Positions 46,141 through 58,715 of a DNA stretch of 64,000 bases are shown here, piece by piece. The notes below the pieces were generated by a model that was given only the letters and a program-made list of their open reading frames with translations, was not told the origin of the DNA and did no database searches. This DNA comes from Armillaria gallica (lineage: Eukaryota; Basidiomycota; Agaricomycetes; Agaricales; Physalacriaceae), in the NCBI GenBank assembly GCA_037576215.1, contig JBANDB010000001.1:8393902-8457901 (forward strand), given 5' to 3'. The stretch's first letter is position 1. Each line of letters opens with the position of its first letter. The position numbers and the translations under genes are program-made.

Positions 46141-47393
46141 GCGAGTTTTATGACCCTGAGAGCGGGGCATACAGCAGTAAGCGAGGATAACACCGTATCA
46201 CCCGTATCCCTTGGACGACATGATGGTGTGGTACAGAAGAAATTATCGGCAAAAGCCGGCCCGAGCTTCTGTCGCCCGAAATCGACAATTTTCGGCAATC
46301 AATCGGTCCTCTTGAAGTGTGACGACGACGCAAGTACCTGCTGCATTTCCTTGTTCTCTTCAACGTCTAGTCATGCTCTGCTCTGTTTATTCGTATATCT
46401 CGTTGAAACTTGGCAAGAACCTAAGAGTCTCAAAACATCTGGATAATGTATCACTTTCTTATCCATCGGTGGCATGTTTGTAGCATTTTCATCTCTTTGG
46501 ATCGCTACCTTCTCCAATGGGATGCTTCTTACAAGGTCATACCTCATTCCGCTAGTTTAAATGTTCCTTCATGCATTATTTATCCTCGAAAATAGAACAG
46601 TCCCTGCCCAGCATCTGAGCCATAATGTGTACGTCTTTATCTTTGGCTCTACCTTATTGCGAGACATTCACCTGACATCAAAATTAGGAACCTTGAAAGA
46701 TATCATACTCTCTAGTGCAAAATGTTTCATACTCCGAGCAGTTATTCATGTGCAAGACGGGCTTTATGCGAACTAGCGTCAGAGTCGAACATTGGCTGGT
46801 TTTTGTCTCGATTCTGACAAGCGGAAGCCTTGGCTCCAGACAGATCGTCAGGTAAGGACTTGCATGGAACTATACCTTGGCATAATGTTTATCTCTTCTC
46901 GTCTATGGCATGAAATCCGCCACGATTTATGGTGCTCTTGGCCGCACAGTGACAGATAATCACTACCATCCACGCCATCTGACTGGAAGGTAATACTACT
47001 ATCATCGGTACATGACAAAGTGCAAAATCTGAATTATCTACCCAGAAATATGCATTGACGACGATCCTGCGGCCTGTACTTGGCGAAGGTGCCAAGTCAA
47101 GCCCGCATAAGAGTAAAAGCCAGATCCTGGTAAGAACCGCATGCTCCTAGTGAACTGTTGACTGATGCTATCCAGCCTGTAGCAAAACCCTCACATTGCG
47201 CAAGATTGACAACTCCTTACGATTGATGCAACGGTATTCAATCCCCTATCGTGGGAGGATCTGGTGTCTGTAAATGGCAACAGACCACATGTACCGCGAC
47301 TCTTCGACTCGTGCCTATACGCGTTGCCAGTCTGCACGTATCTTTGGTGAGGATGAACCTCACCTGGCACGCAATATATCGTGATACTTGGAC

Positions 47394-47405
47394 GCATTTA
47401 AAAGC
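47394..47405 (+). promoter_or_regulatory. Possible TATA-like element of the subtilase gene
   Basis: CATTTAAAAGCC lies about 65-75 bases upstream of the ATG at 47468 and is followed by a T-rich run and TCAATCG. Position and sequence fit a TATA-like core promoter; this is a visual call only. Confidence 0.35.
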
Positions 47406-47467
47406 CTGTTTTTTCAGTGCGGAGAAAGACGAGCCTTTCTACTCAATCGTGAAATCCTCTTTCGACA

Positions 47468-49492
<2,025 letters not shown>

Positions 49493-50299
49493 GGTTGATG
49501 AAATTATGAATAGTCGAGATTGTTCTCGTACTTTCCAATGTCATTATGTTGATCCTTACTTGAATTCCTATCGGTTGCTTTGGTACTTACGTGTGTTCAT
49601 TAACCGCGCGCATTCCAATATTGATATCACAGGTATCCAGGCCATGCCTTCTCCTCACCATATTCTGCGGCATGGAGCTCTTTACGCCCACTGAGAGTTT
49701 GAACAACAAGACAGTATGGGCCAACGGCGAATCATCCGTTTGCAGGAAGCTCGGGGTTCGATTCCCTAGGATACTGATATCCGAATTGACTGCGGAGTCT
49801 CTTTTTTGCACAAACGCTCTTCGTACGCGCGAAATTTTCTCTCTTGTAGCACCCCTCAAACTCGAACACAAGTACTCAGCCAAAGGCAACGGCTCTTTCT
49901 CCATTTGTTCAACATGGTACAACCTGAGGGGCTTCTTATACACTTACCTTCCTTTGGTGAAAACCGTCTTTCCCTCGGACAACCCTCGTGCGCGGCGTAC
50001 GATCACACCTGCGGACGAGTGCGTTCCGACATGTGAATATGTAATCGCTAACTCAGAGTACAGATATAGCTCAAGAGTTGCCGGGCTTCGCAGTGGTTCG
50101 ATTCCTCACATCTGACTGGATAGATGTCATTTCATATTCTTTTTTTCCTCAACGACACAGGCGACTTTATACTTACGAAGAAGAAGGGGACTAAGGTGTA
50201 TATATATATATTCGGTTACTATTGACGCCATCAGTGCGGAAATTTTTCCGTGGGAGTTATCCTTGTCTACGAGTTTCTTTCCATTCGAAACTGATTGAA
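49493..50299. other. Intergenic, SINE-like fragments only
   Basis: Downstream of the subtilase. Apart from the tRNA-like segment at 49713-49775 and a weaker B-box-like GTGGTTCGATTCC near 50092-50104, nothing is supported. Confidence 0.45.
49713..49775 (+). repeat. tRNA-like SINE head
   Basis: AGTATGGGCCAACGG (A-box-like) at the start, GGGGTTCGATTCCC (B box) and GGATACT at the end, so the ends can pair. It is one of at least six such units in the window. Confidence 0.5.
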
Positions 50300-50600
50300 C
50301 AGCAAAGTGTTAAACCAACGTCAATTCCCTGAGTTGCGAATCTTCATGATTTTTCTAGTGGGTGGAGAGAACATTGTAGTACTCTACATTTCGGAATGAA
50401 TGTAACATGACGCGCTCTTGCTTTTTAGTTGTCGATTGTATGAGAAGTGACTGGAATATCTAATCAGCTCCGTCCAGCGGGACGAAGCAAGGAAATACTC
50501 AACATATTTCGTCTCGCTGACATCACTAAGAAGAAAGTCGCTGTCTGCTATGTTGATCTCAGCATGCTCTTCAGCCATGGTTTTTGGTGGTTATAGCTTC
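50300..50600 (-). pseudogene. Partial tandem duplicate of the 3' end of the NAPE-PLD-like gene
   Basis: Matches about 51140-51420, including the 3' flank (GAAGTGACTGGAATATC) and part of exon 6. It keeps FLLSDVSETKY, near the FLLSDVGETKF end of the intact protein, followed by a different tail. No upstream exons are present. Confidence 0.7.
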
Positions 50601-50756
50601 TGCAGAGCCCACGAGCCTCTGGATGAAGATATTTTTTACCACGAATTTCGACGGTAAGACACAACGAAGAGTCTTCCTTTGTGGGGGGGCCCCTCGGGTA
50701 TAATTCCGTTAGGTACGAAAAATATATGTGATCAAGTACTTGAAGGAGCCAAGTAC

Positions 50757-50822
50757 TTATCGGATATGGCGTAATCGTCAGAGGCTACCTCGCTATGAAG
50801 GGTTCAATTCCTTATATTCGAA
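50757..50822 (+). repeat. tRNA-like SINE head
   Basis: It starts TTATCGGATATGGCGTAAT, has GGGTTCAATTCC as B box and ends ATATTCGAA. The stem is imperfect. Confidence 0.45.
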
Positions 50823-51317
50823 TGGAGTGCATGTCTATTACTCTCTTTTTCAAACCTCCATGAAACCTAGTCAAAAAGGAACTGAAGTGTTGCTTTATTG
50901 CCGAGACCGAAAATCACACAATCATCCTGGTGTGCTAATAAATATCCGGATGTGGTGCAATCTTGAGTGTTACCAAGAAAGCGTCGGTCCCATAGCAGTT
51001 TGATTTCTTCGTCTTAGCCCAGCTGACAGTGAAGAAAGATCTCTGTACTACCGCTTAGCTCGGGCACACATACGACGTTATCGCAGGGTTTGTCCTTGCC
51101 AGCTAGTTTATTTCATTTCTGACGTCGTGAAATGGTATGATTCGACGACAACAGGGTTCAATTCCCTGAGTAACGAATGGTGTTGAATGCTTTCATTTTG
51201 TTGAGATGAAAAGCCAGTCGTAGAAGGGACGTAACATGATGTGACTCTGTTTTTTGATCCTGATGCGAAGTGACTGGAATATCAAACCAGTTAATACCTA
51301 CAGAATACAGTAAGGCG

Positions 51318-52732
51318 TTAAAAGAATTTCGTCTCGCCGACATCACTGAGAAGAAAGTCGCCATCGGGTATACCAATCTTCGTACACTCTTCAGCCAGCC
51401 TCTTGGGCGGCTCCATAATCTCCTCCGTCGTCAAAACCCAAGTACTGAAAAGAATTCAATCTTAGAAACGAAGACATCAAGAACGGCTCACCCCCAATGC
51501 ATAGCAATCGCCTTTTTTGCCCTGACATCCTTGAAGATACGGACACTATCTTGCGGCGCACAATGAATAGTTGACATGAACCATCTCGGCTTGTACGCCC
51601 TATAAATCATCAACAGCATGAAAGCGAAAATAAAACCTATGCCTACCCGATAGGAATAATCGCCAGATCAAATTTGCCAAACTTCTCTCCAATCTCCTTG
51701 AAGGCAGGACAGACCGGGCGCTCGTCCTCGTTCTCGTCATCCTTAACAGATCGATATCCTGTATCACCCGCGAAATACACCTTCTTACCCTCTCCCTCAG
51801 CAGCCCAACTCGCCCAGAGGGTCTTGCCCTGGTCAAATGCCCCGCGACCTGTCCAATGCTGCGCAGGAGTACAAGTCAACTTAAAGGACGTTCCTGATAC
51901 CTCCACGCGTCGGGCGTCCCACCAATCGAGTGTATGCGCGTGGTCCTTGGGTATCCCTATCGACGCGAAATAGCTTTCATTTCCGAGTGGAGCGAATATA
52001 TGAGGCGGACGAGCTCGTTTGAAAAGCGTGGTTATGGTGTGTGTATCTAGACTAAGAGAGGTTAGCATGCGACGCGGCTGAAGAGGACGACGCGCACTGG
52101 TCATAATGGTTATGCTAAGAACAGCATTAGCTTTCGTTCAAGCGTTAGTAGAACAACAAGCTGCTCGCCGATATAACAACAGCATCCACTTCTGGTATAT
52201 CCTCAATCTTACACGGCATCTCCGTATACCTCTTCGGTCCGAAAGCCTGACTAGGCGAACATCTATCGCTGAACACAGGATCGAACAGCACCCTCGCGCC
52301 ACGGCCAAGCGAAGCCACAAACGGGAACTCGACGAGAAAACACGCGTGGCCCAACCACGTCGCCTTGACATCGCCTTGACGCTCCTCCTCCGTACCCCAT
52401 GTAGGCGTTCTCACAGGAACGCCAACTTTGGGTATCTCGGGTTGATTGCGGATGAGTACCGCGAGCTAAGAGCCAATATTTAGGATATTGAAAGATTGAC
52501 AGAGACAAAGTACACGCACCATGCCTAGCCCATCCACCTTCCCGTTTGTCCTCCAGCTCGGCCACGGATTCTGGAACCACACAGGCTTGTCAGAGGTCCA
52601 ATGTGCTGGGCGGCCTTCGACTTTCCTTTCCTCGCCCGGTTCGTCGACGACGCGGATGGTGGTAGTAGACATGCTAGCAGTAACGAAAGCTGTGCTCAGC
52701 CTTCGAGCTGTTCTTATAGAAAGGGGCGGCAT
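51318..52732 (-). CDS. NAPE-PLD-like metallo-beta-lactamase-fold phospholipase (FMP30 family)
   Basis: Six exons: 52732-52520, 52465-52169, 52114-52098, 52051-51647, 51599-51492 and 51444-51318, giving 388 residues ending TAA. The N-terminus (MPPLSIRTARRLSTAFV) is Arg/Ser-rich and may target mitochondria, as in yeast Fmp30. Then come WLGHACFLVEF, VLFDPVFSDRCSP and the metal-binding HNHYDHLD, most of which is encoded by the 17-base exon 3. FAPLGNESYF, CTPAQHWTGRGAFD, VYFAGDTGY and MHWGTW supply the other ligands. The family hydrolyses N-acyl-phosphatidylethanolamines to N-acylethanolamines with zinc. Intron 2 (52168-52115) starts with GC, with a TACTAAC branch site; the other introns are GT-AG. 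It lies tail to head with SEC31 on the same strand. Relics of this gene are scattered through the window. Confidence 0.88.
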
Positions 52733-53102
52733 TCATACCGATTCAAGGCCCGCTTTCGAAAAGCCCGGTAAAAATGACGTACGCCCGTCAGATGCCTTAC
52801 GCTAAGATTAGTCATTTCCGAGTCTGGTCATGAACGCCTGTGCTGCTCAGACTTGGCTCGGTCAGGTCAGCAGATAATCCAGGATCCTTATTAAACGCGC
52901 TACTCGCCAAACTTCTCGATAAAATGGAATGAATGTTATGGGATTCCATTCTCACCTGCGCCGAGTACGCCCTGAGCAAAATAGATGGACTGGACATAAC
53001 CTTGAACGAGACGAAGGCTTCTCAAGCGGCGTTGCTCGTGAAAAAGCATTCATTGTGGTCCATTCTAGAAAAGAAAGAAAAAACACATATCATATCGTAT
53101 CC
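52733..53102. other. Intergenic region between SEC31 3' end and the NAPE-PLD-like gene
   Basis: About 370 bases that should contain the SEC31 terminator and the promoter of the NAPE-PLD-like gene. A plus-strand ORF of about 85 codons overlaps the last SEC31 exon and is judged a shadow. Confidence 0.5.
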
Positions 53103-56100
53103 CTACAGCCGCATAATCAACTGCTTAACCCCCGACATCCACAACGCGATATCATCCGTCTGCGATCCCCTTGTTAACAAATCGACATGAATGGCGAGCG
53201 CCGCAGGCCTATCATGAGCTTCCATAGCTAAACGAACTTCAGTCAACATCTCACAAAAAAAGTCACCAAAAACCACTCACCCCTAGTCAACACCAGCAAC
53301 TGATCAGCAACAGGCTTCGACAACGTTTCACAATTCAACGCATCAAACAACGGGTTCACCCGCCTCTCCACATCGTCGACCTGGCGTTTTTGCGTAGGCT
53401 ACACCATCATCCATCAGAACAGCCACAAGAAACAAAGATCAATCATACCGGTGTAACCTGCCTCAAATGGCTCAACTGCGCCGACAAGATTTCATACGCA
53501 GGTCGGAGGTTATCCGGGATATGCGTACGATCACCAGGAGCTACAAACGTAAACTATCAGAGCACGAAAGCAACATCACATTATCCACGTACGATATTTT
53601 GGTGCAGGAGGCGCCTTCACCGCGCGAGACGAACTCGATGCGCTCGATGGTGGTGGTGGTGGTGGTGGAGGGGCCATAGGTCCCGTCGGCGGTGGCTGCT
53701 GTTGCTGTCGCTGAGCACCTGGAGGAGGTGCGTACGCACCCCCCTGCGCCTGCGCTGGAGCATACGATCCTACTTGAGCAGGTCCGTATGGACCGGCTTG
53801 CTCAGGCGGAGGAGGAGCATGAGCGTACGGTCCCTGACCCGGAGGTGGCGTAGCACGAACGTACGGACCCGTAGGCGGAGGATGGTGCTGGTGCGGTTGA
53901 CGCCCAAACTGTCCCGGAGGAGGCGTTTGTCGCGGACGAGGCGCGTATTGACTAGGCGTCGGCAGTCGAGGAGGCGGCGACGTGATCCTATTCGCCTCTG
54001 AAGGTGGCCTCACAGGAGGAGGATACATTCCACGCTGTGGCGGCGGCGGTGGTGGCGCAGGCTGCACTCTCGCACCACCAACACTACCTGGACGGGGAGG
54101 AGGTGGGATATGTCCTCCTTGTGGTCCAAGAATCGGCTCCGGGGTAGAATTGGGGAACGGCGAGGTGATCGCGGCAGGTTTCGACGGCACAGACGCGCTC
54201 GGGCTCCGAGGGTTACCAACAACGGGTGCATCGTTCCATCCTCCGTTTTCGGTACGCTTGGGAGGAGGCGGGACGGGAGCAGGAGCCTGACGTGGAGGGA
54301 GAGCAGCTCGGAGATGCGGCGGCTGCGTCAGCGACTGTCCTTGGTTGAACGTATTGAACCCGGGAGCTGGTACTCCAATGTTGGATGGAGGCGGCGCGTA
54401 GGCAGGATTCGTTGGAGCGGGAGCGGGAGCAGGCGCAGTCACAGATGGCGCGTAGGGCGTATATTGAGAAACGCCTGTCGTCGCTGGTTGAGAAACAGCA
54501 GAGAACGGAGATGTGTAGGGAGAAGGTGCTGTTTGAGGAGCTGCAGCAAATGATGACGTATAGCCGGGGTACGCTGCGGGAACGGTTGGTTGAGTCGGGA
54601 GAGCCTTCGTACCAATCTTGATCGTACTCGTCCCAGCCGACTCCGTCTTCGTCCTAAGCAATCGCTCCCGAATCGCACTACCAGGGCCCTTATAATCACT
54701 AGGCGTCAGCTTCAAAAACACCGTCGCCTCCTCCGCCAGACCCTGCGATGCAAGAAGCCCCGCGTACTCGAAGTACCGGTCATACAGATTCGAAAGTTTG
54801 AACGTCTTGATATCAGAGTGCGGCTGAAGATCGCCGTCGACGTACTTCGTAGCGGACCGGAAGACCGTAACCTTCTCGATGAATGACTGCAGCGCCTGAG
54901 CATGCACCGTATAATACGACTCCGCCTGATTCTTCGGGTCCGCCAACAGCACCGACTCTTGCTCAGCCATTTCCTCGGACCAGATACTCGCGATCCGCTC
55001 CAGCTTCGCCGCAGCCAAGTACGTCAATATAGCGTACTTACGGAACTGAGAGGCCTGGGCTGCATCCTCCGACGCGTTGGACACCGCGAACTGGAACTCC
55101 AGCCTCTGACCAAGCTGTTCAGCGAGGCTGGGGAACTCTTCCTTGCTCGCAAACGTACAAATGACGACGAAGATCTCTTGCCATTCCTGGAGGTCGGCGT
55201 TTTGAACAATATCATACAAGTCGTTGGTGACGATGGACTGGAAGAGTCGGAGGTAGGGATAGGTATTCGTACGACGTTCAAAGTACGTCTTTTGGGTCTG
55301 CTGTAGGAGCTCGGGACCTCCTCTCGCTGCGAGAAGGATAGCGTCTGCGAACCGGTCCGACGAGAGACACAACGACACCGCGGACTCAAAGTCGCCAAGG
55401 ACGAGGGCCTTGGTAACCAGACGATCAGTTTCGGACTCGTCGGCGGGATATATCTTGAAGGTGTTGCTCTTGGACGTCTCAGACGTCACCGATGAAGGTC
55501 CAGATCCAATGGTCGCAGCAACCGACGAGTCGATACCGTAGTTCGTGTGAGGCACGTCGATGGGGGGTACGCTTTCTCCTGAAAGACCTATGCTACTGAA
55601 AAAGTCGGCTCCTGCAACGTCCCGCTGAGGTAGTCCTGGACCGTCATCACCAAACAAAGAAGGTGCAGTCGTAGTAGACTCCATATCAGCAAGACGAGTA
55701 CCTTCAGAGGTAGCATCGGCACTGATTTCCGAGGGAGTCTTTTCGACAGATCCTCCAAAAGGATCGTCGTCGCTAGCAACGTGGAAAGTATGTTCTTCAG
55801 CAAAAGACACAACAGGTTCGTGAGGCTTCAGCTCGATATCGTCTTCTTCTGTCTCAATCTCCTCATCCGAAGACTGCTTTGAGACCTTGAGTTTCTCGAC
55901 CGCTTCGGCAACGCGAGCTGCAATGTCTGCCTTCGAAAATCCCAATAGCGTTACGAGCTCATCTCGGGAATCCGCTTGGAAGAGACTGAGCAGCGCCTTC
56001 CAAGCCTCCTGTTCATCAGGCCCCGCATCCGCCTTCTCCTGCGCAAAGGCTTTCAACGAGTCTCCTTCAATGGCTGCCTTCAACTTGGTAGCTTGCACGA

Positions 56101-57640
56101 CGAGCTCTTGTTCGGTAACGACTTTACGAAGATGGACGACGGCGCTCTGGTGCTTCCCTTGCGCAGAGGGAAGGTTAGATACCGATACCAGCTTGCCGCC
56201 AAAACCGAAAGAATTCGATGCTGGGCGTCTCAACCACTTCGGCGGCTGCTTGAGGGAAAGCGTGCCGCCTTGGGTCTGTGAATAGCCCGTGGAATCAAAT
56301 ATATCGGCGCCGTTACCGGCAGTGGCAGGGGCGGTTGACGCTGTTGGCTCGTTGGTCGATTGGATAGAATGGATGCCAACAGTACCGTCGAAGAAGGCAG
56401 TAGCGAGGAGGTCAGGGTTACGAGGGCACCATTCGACTTGGAACGCCCAGTTCGATGCGCTTGGGAGCTCGCCGATGATCTCAGATGTTTGGGGATTCCA
56501 GCAGAGCGCCCTATTGTCCTTGCCGCAAGACAAGAGCATATCAGCATCTTGCTTGCACCAAGAAAGAGACAGGACGCCCTTTTCGTGGCCAGTAAGAATT
56601 TTCTCTGGGGCGCGCGCGTTACGAAGGTCCCAGGCCATGATGATGGGAGACGAATCGTCTTCGGATGCGGTAACAAGTCTGGTAGCCTGAATGATAGAGT
56701 GAGCAAACTGTCACAGAAAAGGCGGTGCGACGCACGTTATCTGGATGCCAGGCGATGGCGCTCATCCCTCTTCGCCCACCAACAGCAAGACCGTTCGTCG
56801 CGCTAACTTGGCCTGCAAGCGTTCCGGCTCCACCACCGTACGCCAGGGCGACGACCTCGCGCTTGCCTCTGAGATCCCAGACGACAGTGTAACCCGTCGT
56901 GCTCGCCCCAGCAAGAACATACGGTACTTGCTGATTCCATGCGACCGAAGTGATCTCGTCTAGCTTCGTGCTCCTGGATCCAGGTGTCGGAGCATACGGC
57001 TTCGTAGGGTCTTTAAGGTCCCATATACAGACCTGCACCAAGATCAGAGTGAAAGCAGCTACACCGACCAACGACTACGAACCTCTCCATTAACGGCGCC
57101 CGATGACAAGAGGTGAGTCTGCAGAGGATTAAAGTCCAAGGCTCTGACCGGCCCGGTGTGGTTCGTATTCCGTAGGATGAGAGACTCGCTGGAGCTGTAC
57201 GACGCGTTCAGCAAGAGAAAAAAAGGGTCACAGCACAGCGACGCACCCAGCGCCAGCAAGGATCTTCGCTGGATCCCATAACGCCAGCTCGCCGTTCTCC
57301 ATACCAGCCGCAATGACGCCCCGTAGTCGACTACTATCGACGTACCCCCACGTCAACCGGTTGAACCTATATTGCCATCATCGGCGGCGACCTAGCGGTA
57401 TAAAGACGAGACGACGTACCTCGCTGTATCCTTCACAGCGCCTTTTGGTCCCGACTGACCCTCTACCCCCAGGTCGAATTCATTCTTGTCGAGAAAATTG
57501 GGGGCCCAAATTTCGAGCTGGCTTTCGTTGCTGAAAGACTCGTCGAGCGCACCAGCGACCGTCCCTGTCGCTATGAGAGGAAGAGAAGAGGATGGAGACC
57601 AGGTAAATGTCGAGGTCCTGTGGATCTCCTTCAGTTTCAT
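53103..57640 (-). CDS. SEC31: Sec31, outer-coat subunit of COPII vesicles
   Basis: Eight exons: 57640-57420, 57366-57247, 57194-57083, 57032-56736, 56686-53593, 53540-53458, 53398-53281 and 53227-53103, giving 1389 residues, normal for Sec31. The N-terminus ([16 protein letters not shown]) leads into WD40 repeats ([40 protein letters not shown]). The helical Sec16/Sec31 core follows ([20 protein letters not shown]). A long Pro/Ala/Gln-rich segment binds the inner coat in other species, and an SRA1-like helical C-terminus ([19 protein letters not shown] ... [11 protein letters not shown]) ends the protein. Sec31 with Sec13 forms the cage of ER-to-Golgi vesicles. Splicing of the last four exons is needed for the C-terminal domain; reading through at 53592 would stop early at 53576. 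No damage is seen, and it is essential in yeast. Confidence 0.95.
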
Positions 57641-58242
57641 CGTGGTGGAAGTAATTCGTGCAATAGGACGCCGGTCGACACGTCCGTGGCTATGCGATGC
57701 CGCCCTGCCCTAAAGCGTCCACGTGATTGGTGCCACGTGCACTTCATAATTTACTTCGCTCTCGGGCCGGTATCCTCTTTTAAGATTTTAGGCCTCGGCT
57801 CAAACTTCAACGAGCTTGTTGTTAATTCTGGGGCCGTTAGCTGTGCGAACACTATGGTGTACGAGACTTGATATCAAGGCCTGTCTCATAGACTTTTCTC
57901 AACTATGGCAAACTCCGGTGTCCGTAATAGGATAACATCGGCTTCTCGGACCTTCCTCCCTCTTTCGGTACCTTGTTTATCTCTCGTCCAAAGTATCTCA
58001 AATCTTCTAGGTTTTGACAAGAGATCCTCATATCTTCGGTAGTTCTAGCCCTTCATATAAGAAGGACTAATTCCAATGCAACAGATACGACGCTTATCTG
58101 TATCGTGGCAAGGACACCGATGGCTGCTCGACTACTTCAAACACGCTCCATCATGAGTGGCCGGAGACATGATGTCCCCGTTTGAAGCTTGTTGTTATCA
58201 CCTCATGGAAACCTGCATCGATCTATATCCATACGCCCTGGT
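57641..58242. other. SEC31 upstream region
   Basis: No gene supported. It should contain the SEC31 promoter; no convincing TATA box was seen near the start codon. Confidence 0.4.
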
Positions 58243-58715
58243 GGAACTCAGGTTATGGATATTGGTCTATGCCGGTATGATGGCCTGAGTCAACATACAC
58301 CTTCACTCGGTCTTCTCGGCCTTGGCAGCGGCTTTCTCGCACTGTCTCTTACTCTAACCTTCTTTCTACTACCAGAATATACCAGAACATTGTAGAATAG
58401 GAATATCTCGAAACCTGTAGTAGATAAACACTGTCTGTACTATTGTATCTTCAACTATCAACTCACCTTTAAACCTCCACAGTCCCTGTGTGAACATAAG
58501 TGATCAAGACCGGTTACGCTTAGCGCTTGTCGGAAACCCTGTCAATTACACTTGGCGCTTGCGGACGCCCCTACGCTTAGCGCTCCTTAACAAACTCACG
58601 GATCCCTCTTGGTAATTGGACTCAGCTTACCGACATCCTCACTCTGAACCAGGCTTTTCTTCGTGTATTCATCCACTCGTATATTAGCTTGACAAACCAT
58701 ATTCTTAACAGGAAC
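58243..58715 (+). mobile_element. Solo LTR, second copy, with 5-bp target duplication
   Basis: The LTR is 58248-58710, ending ATTCTTAACA, flanked by GGAAC at 58243-58247 and 58711-58715. It aligns with the solo LTR at 20748-21224 across the full length. Its first bases are altered (TCAGGTTATGG in place of TGTTATGG). Confidence 0.82.

Larger units (their letters stand above)
43663..47157. repeat. Right arm of inverted duplication, outer part
   Basis: Continuation of the right arm after the gypsy insertion. It matches, inverted, the left arm from 19562 out to 6703, but lacks the left-arm transposons and so supplies their empty sites. It keeps many CpG where the left arm has TpG or CpA. A stretch at about 46330-46510 is absent from the left arm. 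Confidence 0.85.

Noticed and set aside
53390..54621. Arg-rich plus-strand ORFs
   Set aside because: Shadows of the GC-rich, Pro-rich part of SEC31 on the other strand.
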